DNA from: Flaccisagitta enflata
Lineage: Eukaryota > Chaetognatha > Sagittoidea > Aphragmophora
Direction of reading: 5' to 3'
DNA: 64,000 nucleotides
Assembly: GCA_965153355.1 (NCBI GenBank)
Contig: OZ231127.1
Span: forward strand, 43,648,001-43,712,000
Under the pieces are notes generated by a model. The model worked only from the letters and a program-made list of their open reading frames with translations, did no database searches and had not been told where the DNA came from. The translations under genes were made by a program, and so were the position numbers. This document shows positions 1 to 11,170 of the stretch, one piece after another. The stretch's first letter is position 1, and every line of letters begins with the position of its first letter.

Positions 1-35
1 TGATTATGTCAGCCCAAATTGTTTGTCTCTCTTAC

Positions 36-154
36 GTAGTCTCATTAACACCATCCAGTCCTTTTTCTATCCAAAATTCTCCCGACGCCGCAATTGAGAA
101 AGCTGCATTCTTCGTATCGATTGATCGTGGAACGATCTGAGGGACCCCCAACTC
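36..154 (-). CDS. Candidate internal coding exon, product not recognised
   Basis: A 119-bp segment on the minus strand lies between a good splice acceptor (a T-rich tract, then GTGCATCAG ending at 155) and a good splice donor (AC|GTAAGAG starting at 35). It is open in the frame containing ELGVPQIVPRSID near the start and FWIEKGLDGVNET at the end. The composition is mixed, unlike the repeats around it, which is typical of real protein. If the acceptor phase is 0 the exon ends in phase 2. I do not recognise the family. No partner exon can be identified with confidence: the next coding-looking segment (3305-3634) does not join to it in a compatible phase. It could also be a remnant of an old retrocopy, but the paired splice signals favour an exon of a gene running off the left edge of the window. 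Confidence 0.5.
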
Positions 155-251
155 CTGATGCACAAAACAAAAAGCAAGCTTTGTCAGAACAAGTAAGCAG
201 GTTGCGATATTGTTGCTAATGGATGGGCGTGGGTGTAAAACGCCCACCCTT

Positions 252-430
252 CATACATGCACAAACAGACACACACAAACACACACTGACACACACACCC
301 ACACACACACACATACACACACACACACACACACTCTGAGGCTTAAATACACGCGCGCGCACACACACACAAACACATTGACGCTAAAATACACGCGCGC
401 GCACACACACAAACACATGCATGCACACAC

Positions 431-499
<69 letters not shown>

Positions 500-502
500 C
501 CT
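252..502. repeat. (CA)n microsatellite with interruptions
   Basis: Mostly (AC)n with short unique inserts; two of them (around 345 and 395) contain ACGCGCGCGC followed by AC runs, so a ~50-bp unit has been duplicated. Open frames of His-Thr or Cys-Val across it are artefacts of the dinucleotide repeat. It ends next to a GC-rich block (540-570, GGGCCCCGCG motifs) and a poly-A/GAAA tract (590-630). Confidence 0.95.
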
Positions 503-653
503 GAAGCGGATCAACATATATGCTTCAAACACTTAAGCATAGGGCCCCGCGCCTCAGGGGGCCCCGCGCATGCAGTCCCCCCTCCCTTAAAAAAAAAAAA
601 AAAAGAAAGAAAGAAAAAAAAAAAAAAGGAGAAAGAAGTGGGAAAAAGTGAGA

Positions 654-2480
654 AACAAGGCCAACACCTATAAGTCGCGTGCAGGACAAAAATAACTGAA
701 CTGACCTGACTCCTTATTGTATCTTTTTATCAAAAATCAGACTTAAACGCAAACCAAAACAGACCCAAACCAGACTCAAACCAGACTCAAACCAGACTCA
801 AACCAGACTCAAACCAGACTTAAGGCAGACCAAGACCAGACCAAAACCAGACCTAAATCAGACCTAAATCAAACATAAACCAGACAAAAACCAGACATAC
901 ACCAGACATAAACCAGACCTCTAACCCAGACCTAAACCAGACATAAATGAGACATGAACCAGTCATAAACCAGTCATAAACCAGTCTTAAACTGGACTTA
1001 AACCAGACTTAAACCAGACGTAAACCAGCAGACTTTAACCAGCAGACTTTAACCAGCAGACTTAAACCAGCAGACCTAATCCAGCAGACTTAAACCAACA
1101 GACTTAAACCAACAGACTTAAACCAACAGACTTAAACCAGCAGACTTAAACCAGCAGACTTTAACCAGCTGACTTTAACCAGCAGACTTTAACCAGCAGA
1201 CTTTAAACAGCAGGCTTAAACCAGCAGTCTTGAACCAGCAGACTTAAACCAGCAGATTTAAACCAGCAGACTTTAACCAGCAGACTTTAACCAACAGGCT
1301 TAAACTAGCAGACTTAAACCAGCAGATTTAAACCAGCAGACTTTAACCAGCAGACTTTAACCAACAGGCTTAAACCGGCAGACTTAAACCAGCCGACCTA
1401 AACCAGCAGACTTTACCCAGCAGACTGACATAATCAAAAATGACCAAAAATGACCAAAAATGACCAAAATGACCAAAAATGATCAAAAATGACCAAAATT
1501 GATCAAAAATGACCAAAAATGACCAAAATGACCAAAAATGAACAAAAATCAACAAAAATCAACAAAAATCAACAAAATGAACAAAATGAATAAAATGACC
1601 AAAATGACCAAAATGACCATTATGACCATAATGACCAAAGATGACCAAAGATGACCAAAGATGACCAAAAATTACCAAAATGACCAAAATGACCAAAATG
1701 ACCAAAATGACCAAAATGATCAAAATGACCAAAATGACCAAAATGATCAAAATGACCAAAATGATCAAAATGACCAAAAATGACCAAAAATGACCAAACA
1801 TGAGAAAAATAACCAAAAATGACCAAAAATGACCAAAAATGACCAGAAATGATCAAAAATGACCAAAATGACCAAAAATGACCAAAAATGACCAAAATGA
1901 ACAAAATGACCTAAAATGATCAAAAATGACCCAAAATGACCCAAAATGACCCAAAATGACCCAAAATGACCCAAAATGACCAGAATGACCAAAATGACCA
2001 AAATGACCAAATTGACAAGAAATGACAAAAAATGACAAAAAATGATCAAAAATGGCCAAAAATGACCGAAAATGACCAAAATGTCCAAAATGACCAAAAT
2101 GACCAAAATGACCAAAATGACCAAAATGACCAGAAATGACCAGAAATGACCAGAAATGACCAAAAATGATGTAAAACGATCAAAAATGACCAAAAATGAC
2201 CAAAAATGACCAAAAATGACCAAAATGACCAAAATGACCAAAATGACCAAAATGACCAAAATGACCAAAAATGACCAAAAATGACCAAAAATGACTAAAA
2301 ATGGCTAAAAGCAACCAATAATTTCAAAAAACAACACAAAAATGACTCAAAATAACTCCAGACAACCCAAAAGACGCAAAAAAAGCAAAGTGTTACCGAC
2401 CGACCGACCGACCGACCGACGGACCGACCGACCGACCGACGGACAGAGTGGGTTGTAGAGTCGCGTGCACGCGACTAAAA
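654..2480 (+). mobile_element. Family A element, long form (HINE/pearl-like) with three internal tandem arrays
   Basis: It starts AACAAGGCC and has the 5' 9-mer GTCGCGTGC near 677. It ends with an (ACCG/ACGG)n core (about 2397-2443) and the perfect 16-bp palindrome GTCGCGTGCACGCGAC at 2460-2475, followed by TAAAAA. Between these ends lie three successive arrays: 11-bp CCAGACTCAAA units (about 760-1015), 14-bp CCAGCAGACTTAAA units (about 1021-1425) and 10-11-bp TGACCAAAAA units (about 1427-2300). The same order occurs in the copy at 9928-13044, so this is a defined long subfamily. No protein is encoded; Phe/Trp/Ile-rich frames on the minus strand are repeat artefacts. The resemblance to Helentron-associated non-autonomous elements rests on the tetranucleotide core and the 3' stem-loop. 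Confidence 0.8.
1427..2300. repeat. TGACCAAAAA minisatellite array
   Basis: About 80 units of 10-11 bp, TGACCAAAA with one or two extra A, with scattered point variants (GATCAAAA, GACCCAAAA, GACCAGAAA). It is internal to the long family A element. The 10-versus-11-bp units shift frame constantly, which shows it is not coding. Confidence 0.9.
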
Positions 2481-2918
2481 AAGAAAGAAAGAAAGACAGA
2501 AAAAGAGAAAGGTAATGTGAGAAAACTGCTGAAACCAGATTTACTCATCTTGTAGATTTTTAAAAATTTGGATCAATTTGTTTTTTTTTTTGTTTCAATC
2601 TATTGCTTATCAAGAAGCTGTTAGTTTCTAAGATAAAGCTGCATTTTATTTTTTTTTACATTAAAAATAATAGACTTCATGAAGTAGCTTTTTACAAAAT
2701 TTCTCTAAAAGCTAAGATATCCTTAGTTAAAGGTAAATTTTTCATAAATAGCATTCGGGCTTGAATTGGTTTCTTTGGGGTTCAACATAAGAAAATAATC
2801 TTATGCCTGATATATCTGATCTTAGGTTTAAGACTATTGCTAAAAAAAAACAGGTTGTAGCTTATAAGAGAAATAGAGAGAGAAAAAAATGCATGAAAAA
2901 AAAAAAAGGATTATAAAA
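2481..2918. other. AT-rich stretch without recognisable gene
   Basis: Unique-looking AT-rich DNA between two family A copies. It begins with GAAAGAAAG runs and contains poly-T and poly-A tracts. I see no splice-flanked coding segment or repeat family in it. Confidence 0.5.
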
Positions 2919-3113
2919 AACAAGGCCCTGATACACGGCTACCGAAGTTGCGTGCGGGTGGGCAGGGGCTATATTTGAGTTCACCAGACCATTTGGGCAG
3001 GAGCAGGGAGGTTAAAGAAAAATCATAAAAAATAGTAAAGTGTGACCGACGGACCAACCGAACGACCGACCGACGGACAAAGCGGGTTGTAGTCGCGTGC
3101 ACGCGACTAAAAA
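2919..3113 (+). mobile_element. Family A element, short standard form
   Basis: AACAAGGCC start, then ATACACGGCTACCGAAGTTGCGTGC and GGGTGGGCAGGGGC. The middle section has AGTAAAGTGTGACC leading into the ACCG/ACGG core, then ACAAAGCGGGTTGTAG and the palindrome GTCGCGTGCACGCGAC at 3092-3107, followed by TAAAAA. The 5' 9-mer has one mismatch (GTTGCGTGC) to the 3' arm. It is nearly collinear with the copy at 7138-7335. Confidence 0.85.
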
Positions 3114-3304
3114 CAAAGATGAGAGAGAATGAAACTGGGGATGAATTGATGTGAAATTCACATGGGAGGTATAGCTGGAAGAATGTGGGGGGTGCATAGT
3201 GTTGGGGTGCATAGGGCCCCGCACCTTGTTGATCCGCCTCAGAAACTCACACTGAGGCTAAGATACACATTTTTACACATTTCAATTCCTGCTCACACAC
3301 CTAC

Positions 3305-3634
3305 CCGATTCTTTCTTGAGGCCCAACGTCCACCTCTTCTACTTCTTCGTCTTCCCCATTATCTTGTAATATCTGCACGTCGTCTTCATCGATGACCTCG
3401 ATGTCACTCGTCGTCAGGGAAGCAATGTTTTTGGGATCGTTGCATTTGTGAGCAGAGAGTTCGATCATCTCCTCCTCTGAATCATATTCCGAATTGCAAT
3501 TAGCGGCGACGTTGTCAATTCGGAATGAAAAACGAACATCCTGCCTGCCCGTTCCGTCACTGAACGGCTTCGTGAAGTCTGGTTTCCATACAAGATACAA
3601 GAGAATTGACAACTCTGTCATCAATTGCTTCCAT
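3305..3634 (-). CDS. Candidate acidic-protein exon, product not recognised
   Basis: A 330-bp minus-strand segment stays open in a frame of mixed composition. It contains LVWKPDFTKPFSDG early on, then an acidic second half (YDSEEEMIEL, IEVIDEDDVQIL, EDEEVEEVDVG). It ends at a plausible donor, CGG|GTAGGTGTG, and a CAG acceptor-like site precedes it at 3635-3637. The acidic tail resembles low-complexity linkers of nuclear proteins, but no family is recognised. Caution: the sequence just upstream (3640-3660, AAGGCCAGATACACG on the minus strand) resembles a family A 5' end, so this may be a captured fragment or an unusual element body. If it is an exon, a family A element has landed directly beside it in the intron. 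Confidence 0.3.
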
Positions 3635-3670
3635 CTGTGATAGGGCGTGTATCTGGCCTTTCTTCTTCTT

Positions 3671-3798
3671 TTTAGGTGCGACAAAGCACCTCTATAACTG
3701 GCTGTGTCCGTTGGTTGGTCGGTCGGTTGGTCGGTTGGTCGGTAACGCATTCGTTCGACGATCCACACGTCGCACCTATTGGCCTACTTGGCCTTGTT
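3671..3798 (-). mobile_element. Family A element, divergent AGGTGCGAC subfamily
   Basis: In element orientation it starts AACAAGGCC, has the 5' 9-mer AGGTGCGAC (plus strand 3769-3777), a core of ACCA/ACCG repeats, then TTATAGAGGTGCTTTGTCGCACCTAAAAAG split into a hairpin. The 3' arm GTCGCACCT (plus 3674-3682) is the exact reverse complement of the 5' 9-mer, although both differ completely from those of the main subfamily. It abuts the next copy (3802) directly. Confidence 0.7.
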
Positions 3799-3801
3799 TT
3801 A

Positions 3802-4025
3802 TTTTTAGTCGCGTGCTACGCGACTCTACAACCCGCTTTGTCGGTCGGTCCGTCGGTCCGTCGGTCGGTCGGTCCGTTCGTCGGTCCGTCGGTCCGTCAC
3901 ACTTTACTTTTTTTTGGTTTTTGCGGTTTTTGGCCTCACTGCTCCTGCCCAAATGATGGAGTGACCTCAATTATGGCCCCTGCCCACCCGCACGCGACTG
4001 GGGTAGCCGTGTATCCGGCCTTGTT
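3802..4025 (-). mobile_element. Family A element, standard form, minus orientation
   Basis: Reading the plus strand: TTTTTAGTCGCGTGCTACGCGACT hairpin with a TA loop, ACCCGCTTTGT, a CGGT/CCGT core, CACACTTTACTTTTTTTTGG, CTCCTGCCC, GCCCCTGCCCACCCGCACGCGAC, GGGTAGCCGTGTATCC and GGCCTTGTT. The 5' and 3' 9-mers are perfectly complementary. Confidence 0.85.
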
Positions 4026-4265
4026 TTTTTCTTCTTCATTCTTCTTCTTTCTTCTTCTTTCTTCTTCTTTCTTCTTCTTTCTTCTTCTTTCTTCTTCTTT
4101 CTCCTTCTTTCTCCTTCTTTCTTCTTCTTTCTCTTCGTTTTCTTTTTCTTTTTCTTTTTCTTTTTCTTTTTCTTTTTCTTTTTCTTTTTCTCTTTCTCTT
4201 TCTCTTTCTTTTTCTTTTTCTTTTTCTTTTTCATTTTCTTTTTCTTCTTCTTGTTTCTTTCTTCT
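4026..4265. repeat. (CTT)n / (TTTTTC)n polypyrimidine microsatellite
   Basis: Starts as TTCTTCTTTC units (10 bp) and changes into TTTTTC hexamers. It begins exactly at the 5' end of the preceding family A copy. Long polypyrimidine/polypurine asymmetry. Confidence 0.9.
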
Positions 4266-4319
4266 GTTTCTACTTCTGTTTCTTCAGTAAAGCTTCGCGA
4301 CGCGACAAAGCCTTTGTAT

Positions 4320-4526
<207 letters not shown>

Positions 4527-5189
4527 ACAGACAAAAAAAATGCGTACGCCGAACCGTGGCTAGTGTAAGCGCTGTCCGAGGCATTGAGGGCCGGTTAAGC
4601 GGCGGCGTTGTCCACGCTTCTACAGATGACGGAAACGCTTGCTTTGACGCCGTCGTTGTGGGTAAAGGAAGTGGCAATGACATCAAGGGGGTTGTGGATG
4701 AGGATAGTTGGGCAGGGGCAGTGTTACAGAGAATAGTTGCTTGAATGAAAATGATTAAAAATACTTTAAGACAAATTTGACGCAGACTGACAGACTCATG
4801 GACGCGTTTCTGCAAATAAAAGTTCTACATACACACCCTCCATGTGTGATTTAAATGCGTGGCCTATTCGCGTATTTGTGAGAACTTATAATGTCACTTG
4901 TACACAAAAAAAATTAATAAAAAAATTTCAGCATGAAAAAATACTCTGTTTCAACATCATCGCGTTCGGCAGTTATAGAATTACCTATCATTTTCTCCTT
5001 GGATCCATGAAGAGTTTATAAATGTCGTCTTGCCCAGCGATGCTGTTTCACTTTTCAAGCTTTTGAAATGACTCCACGAAAAAATGAATATTTTTCACCA
5101 CATAAATTTACCCTTCGGCGGCTTACCCTTTCCATTCTAACATCTGTACACAGCTAAAGAAGGGTGGGAACGAATACGGCTTCTTGAGC
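4527..5189. other. Stretch with a degenerate element remnant, no gene seen
   Basis: 4560-4740 has higher GC and a GTTGGGCAGGGGCAGTG motif like the GGGTGGGCAGGGGC of family A, so it may be an old remnant. 4745-5189 is AT-rich unique DNA before the satellite begins. Confidence 0.4.
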
Positions 5190-6316
5190 GATATGCGTTA
5201 CTTTTATCAAAATAAAAGTCACTTTCTCAGAACCGAAAGTTGCTTTCCCCAAAAGAAAAGTCACTTTTCTCACATGGCAAGTCACTTTCCTTACAAGATA
5301 AAGTCACTGTTTTATAAAATGAAAGTCACTTTCTTAGATTTGAAAGTCACTTTCCTCAAAAAGAAAGTTACTTTCCCCAAAAGAAAAAATCACTTTCTTT
5401 TATTTAAAGAGACTTTCCTTTTGGGGTAAGTGACTTTCTTTTTGGGTAAAATGACTTTATTTTAAAGTAGAGTCATTTTTCCTATTAAGGAAAGTTACTT
5501 TCCTTTTGGGGAAGTGACTTTCTTTTTGGGTATAGTGACTTTATTTTAAAGTAGTCATTATTGCCAAAAACGAAGGTTACTTTCCTTTTAGGGAAAGTGA
5601 CTTTCTCATTGGGGAAAATGACTTTCACTTTGAGGAATACGACTTTTTGGGAAAGAGACTTTCCTTCAAAATAAAGTCACTTTTATCAAGATGAAAGTCA
5701 CTTTCTGAAAACTAAGTCACTTTCCCCAAAAGGAAAGTCATTTTTCTCAAAAGGAAAGTCACTTTACTTACAAAATAAAGTCATTTCATCAAAATTAAAG
5801 TCACTTTCTTATAGATTAAAGTCACATTGCCCAAAAGGAAAGTCACTTTTCTTAAAAAAGAAAGTCATTTTCCTTAAAACAAAAGTCACTTTGCTCAAAA
5901 AGAAAGTCACTTTCCCCAAAAGGAAAGTCTCTTTTATAGAAGGAGACTTTCCTTTTAGGGAAAGTGACTTTCTTTTTGGGGGAAGTGATTTCCCCCTGGG
6001 GAAAGTGACTTTCTGGAAAGTGACTTTCTGGGGAAAGTGACTTTCCTATTGGGGAAAGTGACTTTCTCTTTGAGGATGTTGACTTTCTCTTTAAGGAAAA
6101 TGACTTTTTAGAAAGGAGACTTTCCTTCAAAACTAAGTCACTTTTATCAAGATGAAAGTCACTTTCTGACAACTAAGTCACTTTCTGACAACTAAGTCAG
6201 TTTCCTTACAAAATAAAGTCACTTTCATTAAAATGAAAGTCACTAACTTAGAATTGAAAGTCACTTTCCCAAGAGGAAAATAACTTTTCTCTAAAGGAAT
6301 GTCACTTTCTCTACAA
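5190..6316. repeat. GAAAGTCACTTTC satellite, block 1
   Basis: Imperfect ~21-bp monomers of the type GAAAGTCACTTTCCCCAAAAG. Blocks of 200-300 bp alternate between the CACTTTC and the GTGACTTTC orientation: roughly 5200-5400 forward, 5410-5680 reverse, 5690-5935 forward, 5940-6120 reverse, then forward. The junction phrase GGGAAAGAGACTTTCC-TTCAAAA recurs at about 5652 and 6112, giving a higher-order period near 460 bp. Frames rich in Lys-Val-Thr-Phe are by-products of the 21-bp period. Confidence 0.9.
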
Positions 6317-6671
6317 AACAAGGCCAACACCTTTAAGTCGCGTGCGAGATTTACAGGGTAAAAATGACTTAAAATGACTTAGAATGACTTAGAATGTCTT
6401 AGAATGACTTAAAATGACTTAAATGACTAAAATGACTAAACAACCTAATGACCAAAAATGACCTAAAATAACTTAAAATGACTCGGAATAACTTAAAATG
6501 ACTTAGAATGACTCAAAATTACCTAAGAGTTGACATTATATTACAAAAAAAATAAAGTGTGACGGACGGACGGACGGATGGACGGACGGACGGACGGACG
6601 GACGGACGGACGGACGGACGGACGATGGACGGACAAAGCGGGGTGTAGAGTCGCGTGCACGCGACTAAAAA
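6317..6671 (+). mobile_element. Family A element with internal GACTTAGAAT array, inserted in satellite
   Basis: AACAAGGCC start, CTTTAAGTCGCGTGCGAGATTTACAGGG split leader, then a 10-bp GACTTAGAAT/GACTTAAAAT array (about 6361-6525). This is followed by AAAAAATAAAGTGTGACGG, a pure GGAC core (about 6560-6620), ACAAAGCGGGGTGTAGA and the palindrome GTCGCGTGCACGCGAC at 6650-6665. Same subfamily as 36406-36809. Satellite continues on both sides. Confidence 0.85.
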
Positions 6672-7137
6672 GTCACTTTGCTCAAAAGAAAAGTCACTTT
6701 CCCCAAAAGGAAAGTCACTTTCCCCAAAAGGAAAGTCACTTTCCCCAAAAGGAAAGTCACTTTCTTTAATAGAAAGAAACTTCACTTTTGGGAAAGGTGA
6801 CTTTCTTTTTGGGGAAAGTGACTTCATTTTAGGAGAAGTCATTTTTCCCTTTCAGGTTAGTGAATTTCCTTGTGGGGAAAGTGACTTTCTCTTTGAGGAA
6901 AATGGCTTTCTCTTTGAGAACAAGGCCGGATACATGGCTACCTCAGTCGAGTGCACGTGTTCCTCAAAAGGAAAGTCACTTTCTTTTATAGAAAGAGACT
7001 TTCCTTTTGGGGTAAGTGACTTTCTTTTTGGGTATAGTGACTTTGTTTCAAAGTAGTCATTATTGCCATTAAGGAAAGTTACTTTCCTTTTAGGGAAAGT
7101 GACTTTCTCATTGGAGAAAATGACTTTCACTTTCAGA
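6672..7137. repeat. GAAAGTCACTTTC satellite, block 2
   Basis: Continuation of the satellite between two family A insertions, with a forward-to-reverse switch near 6765-6790 (CTTTCTTTAATAGAAAG). It contains a ~40-bp fragment of a family A 5' end at 6919-6960. Confidence 0.9.
6919..6960 (+). mobile_element. Family A 5'-end fragment
   Basis: GAACAAGGCCGGATACATGG followed by CTACCTCAGTCGAGTGCACG, then satellite resumes. Only the first ~40 bp of family A are present, with no core or 3' part. It is either an aborted insertion or a deletion product. Confidence 0.6.
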
Positions 7138-7335
7138 AACAAGGCCGGATACACGGCTACCGAAGTCGCGTGCGGGTGGGCAGGGGCCATATTTGAGGTC
7201 ACCAGACCATTTGGGTAGGAGCAGGGAGGTCAAAGTAATAAAATCATAAAAAAAGTAAAGTGTGACCAACCGACCAACCAACCGACCGACCGACGGACAA
7301 AGCGGGTTGTAGAGTCGCGTGCACGCGACTAAAAA
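7138..7335 (+). mobile_element. Family A element, standard form, inserted in satellite
   Basis: A reference-quality copy of 198 bp. AACAAGGCC at 7138, 5' 9-mer GTCGCGTGC at 7165-7173, GGGTGGGCAGGGGC, CATTTGGGTAGGAGCAGGG, AAAGTGTGACC, ACCG core (about 7266-7298), ACAAAGCGGGTTGTAGA, palindrome 7314-7329, TAAAAA. Flanked on both sides by satellite in a recognisable monomer context. Confidence 0.9.
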
Positions 7336-9927
7336 GACATTTTGGGAAAGAGACGTTCCTTCAAAATAAAGTCACTTTTATAAAAAAAAAATCACTTTCT
7401 CAGAACTGAGTCACTTTGCCTAAAAGGAAAGTCAATTTTCTCGAAAGAAAAGTCATTTTCCTTACAAAATAAAGTCAGTTTTATCAAAATGAAAGTCACT
7501 TTCTTAGAACTGAAAGTCACTATCCCCAAAAGGAAAGTCACTTTTCTCCAAAGGAAAGGGACTTTCCTTCCAAATAAAATTACTTTCATCAAAATGAAAG
7601 TCACTTCCTTAGAAATGAAAGTCACTTTCCTCAAAAGGAAAGTCACTTTTCTCAAAAGGAAAGTCACTTTCTTTGAACTGAAAGTCACTTTCCCCAAAAG
7701 GAAAGTCACTTTTCTTGAAAGGAAAGTCTCTTTCCTTACAACAAAAGTCAACTTGCTAAAAAAAAAGTGACTTTCTTTTTGGGAAAAGTGACTGTATTTC
7801 AAAGTAAAGTCACTTTTTATTTCCAGGAAAGTGACTTTCTCTTTTGGAAAAGGGACTCTCTCATTGAGGAAAATTACTTTTACTTTGGGGAAAATAACTT
7901 TTTGGGACCGTCTTTCCTTCAAAATGAAATCACCTCTATCAAAATGAAAGTTTCATTCCGAGAAACTGAAAGTAACTTGGTTAAAAAGGAAAGTCCCTTT
8001 ACTCAAAAGAAAAGTCAAAAAAGTCACTAAATAAATAAAGTCAATAAAGTTCAATAAAGTCACTTTCATCAAAGTGAAAGTCACTTTCTTATAAGTTAAA
8101 GTCACTTTGCCCAGAAGGAAAGTCACTTTTCTCAAAAGGAAAGTTATTTTCCTTAGAACAAGAGTCACTTTGCTCAAAAAAAAAGTCACTTTCCCAAAAG
8201 GAAAGTCTCTTTTATAGAAGGAGACTTTCCTTTTGTGGAAAGTGTCTATCTAGAAAGTGACTTTCCTCCAAGGGAAAATTACTTTCTCTTTGAGGATAAT
8301 GATTTTTTCTTTGAGATAAATGACATTTTCGGAAAGAGGCTTTCCTTCAAAATAAAGTCACTTTTATCAAGATAAAAGTCACTTTCTGACAACTAAGTGG
8401 GGAAAGTGACTTTCTCTTTGAAGATAATGGCTTTCTCTTTGATAAAAAAGACTTTTTGGGTAAGAGACTTTCCTTCAAAAAAAAAGTCACTTTTATTCAA
8501 AATGAAAGTCACTTTTATTCAAAATGAAAGTCACTTTCTTAGAACTGAAAGTCAGTTTCCCAAAAGGAAAGTCACCTTCCCAAAAAGGAAAGTCACTTTT
8601 CTTAAAAGGAAAGGGACTTTCCTTCAAAATAAAGTCACTTTCTTAGAACTAAAATTCACTTTCCCAAAAGGAAAGTCACTTTCCCAAAAAAGAGAGTCAC
8701 TTTTCTAAAAAGAAAAGGGACTTTCCTTCAAAATAAAGTCACTTTTATCAAAATGAAAGTCACTTTCTTAGAACTGAAATTCACTTTCCCTAAAAGGAAA
8801 GTCACTTTGCTTAAAAGGAAAGTCACTTTCCTTAAGACAAAAGTCACTTTGCTCAGAAGGAAAGTCACTTTATCTTTGGAGAAAAAAGACTTTTTGGGAC
8901 AGAGACTTTCCTTCAAAATAAAGTCCTTTTTATCAAAATGATAGTTACTTTCTCAGAACTGAAGGTCACTTTCCCCGAAAGGAAAGTCCCTTTTCTCAAA
9001 AGAAAAGTCACTTTCCTTAAACTAAAGTCTCTTTTCTCAAAAGAAAAGTCACTTTCCTTAAACTAAAGTCACTTTGCTCAAAAGGAAAGTCACTTTCTTT
9101 TACAGATAAGACTTTCCTTTTGGGGTAGGTGACTTTCTTTTTGGAAAAAGTGACTTTATGTTACAGGAAAGTCATTTTTCCTTTTTAGAAAACTGACTTT
9201 CCTTTTGGGGAAAGTGACTTTCTCTTGAGGAAAACGACTTTCTCTCTGAGAAAAATGATTTTTTTGGACAGAGACTTTCCTTAAAAATGAAGTCACTTTT
9301 ATCAAAATGAAAGTCACTTTCTTAGAACTGAAAGTTGCTTTCCCTAAAAGAAAAGTCACTTTCCTCACATGGCAAGTCACTTTCCTTACAAAATAAAACT
9401 GTTTTAAAAATTGAAAGTCACTTTCTTAGAACTGAAAGTCACTTTCCTCAAAGGGAAAGTCATTTTCCTCAAAAGGAAAGTCATTTTCTTTCATAGAAAG
9501 AGACTTTCCTTTTGGGGTAACGAACTTTCCCTTTGGGGAAAATGACTTTCACTTTAAGGAAAATGACTTTTTGGGAAAGAGACTTTCCTTCAAAATAAAG
9601 TCACTTTTATCAAAATAAAAATCACTTTCTTAGAACTGAATCACTTTACCCAAAAGGAAAGTCAATTTTCTCAAAACAAAAGTCATTTTCCTAACAACTA
9701 AAGTCACTTTTCTCCAAAGGAAAGGGACTTCCCTTCAAAATAAAGTTACTTTTTATCAAAATGAAAGTCACTTCCTTAGAAATGAAAGTCACTTTCCTCA
9801 AAAGGAAAGTGACTTTTCTCAAAAGGAAAGTCACTTTCTGTGAACTGAAAGTCACTTTCCCCAAAAGGAAAGTCACTTTTCTTAAACGGAAAGTCTCTTT
9901 CCTTACAACAAAAGTCACTTTGCTGAA
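7336..9927. repeat. GAAAGTCACTTTC satellite, block 3 (largest)
   Basis: About 2.6 kb of the same satellite. The phrase GACTTTCCTTCAAAATAAAG or close variants occurs near 7350, 8338, 8468, 8602, 8718, 8905, 9272 and 9583, usually followed by TCACTTTTATCAAAATGAAAG, marking higher-order units. Palindromic turn-round points such as CTTTCTTTTATAGAAAG-type sequences lie where the strand orientation flips (8200-8225, 9095-9110, 9488-9505). Confidence 0.9.
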
Positions 9928-11170
9928 AACAAGGCCAACACCTATAAGTCGCGTGCAGGACAAAAATAACTGAACTGACCTGACTCCTTATCTTTTTATC
10001 GAAAATCAGACGCAACGCAACCCAAAACAGACCCAAACCAGACTCAAACCAGACTCAAACCAGACTCAAACCAGACTCAAACCAGACTCAAACCAGACTC
10101 AAACCAGACTCAAACCAGACTCAAACCAGACTCAATCCAGACTCAATCCAGACTCAAACCAGACTCAAACCAGACTCAAACCAGACTCAAACCAGACTCA
10201 AACCAGACTTAAACCAGACTTAAACCTGGCTCAAACCAGGCTCAAACCAGGCTCAAACCAGAATCAAACCAGAATCAAACCAGACTCAAACCAGACTCAA
10301 ACCAGACTCAAACCAGACTCAAACCAGACTCAAACCAGAATAAAACCAGAATAAAACCAAACCAAAACCAGACCAAAACCAGACCAAAACCAGACCTAAA
10401 TCAAACATAAACCAGACAAAAAACAGACATACACCAGACCTAAACCAGACCTAACCCAGACCTAAACCAGACATAAAACAGACATGAACCAGTCTTAAAC
10501 CAGACTTAACCAGACTTAAACCATGCTTAAACCAGACTTCAACCAGACTTAAACCAGACTTAAACCAGACTTAAACCATACTTATCTTTAATATCATTTT
10601 AACCAGCAGACTTAAACCAGCAGACTTAAACCATTAGACCAGCAGACTTAAACCATTCGATTTAAACCAGCAGACTTAAACCAGCAGACTTAAACCAGCA
10701 GATTTAAAACAGCAGACTTTAACCAGCAGACTTAACCCATTAGATTTAAACCAGCAGACTTAAACCAGCAGATTTAAACCAGCAGATTTGAAGCCGCAGA
10801 CTTTAACCATCAGACTTTACCCAGCAGACTTTAACCAGCAGACTTTATGACCAAAGATGACCAAAGATGACCAAAAATGACCAAAAATGACCAAAATGAC
10901 CAAAAACGACCAAAAACGACCAAAAATGGCCAAAAATGACCAAAAATGACCAAAAATGATCAAAAATGACCAAAATGACCAAAATGACCAAAATGACCAA
11001 AATGACCAAAATGACCAAAAATAACCAAAATTGACCAAAAATGAACAAAAATGAACAAAAATGATCAAAAATGAACAAAAATGATCAAAATGACCAAAAA
11101 TGACCAAAAATGATCAAAAATGACCAGAATAACCAAAAATGACCAAAAATGACCAAAAATGACCCAAATG

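Noticed and set aside
1370-2288. Several overlapping minus-strand frames rich in Phe-Trp-Ser-Phe-Leu-Val-Ile
   Set aside because: They arise from the TGACCAAAAA array; all frames are open because the unit lacks stop codons on that strand. No start context or conservation.
654-2480. Family A as a tRNA-derived SINE (A-rich 3' end)
   Set aside because: No A and B boxes at the 5' end. The A-run is short and follows a hairpin, and the 5' and 3' ends are complementary, which fits a rolling-circle or foldback element better.
5184-9973. Many Lys-Val-Thr-Phe-Leu frames on both strands
   Set aside because: The satellite period of 21 bp is a multiple of three, so monomers stay in frame. Not proteins.
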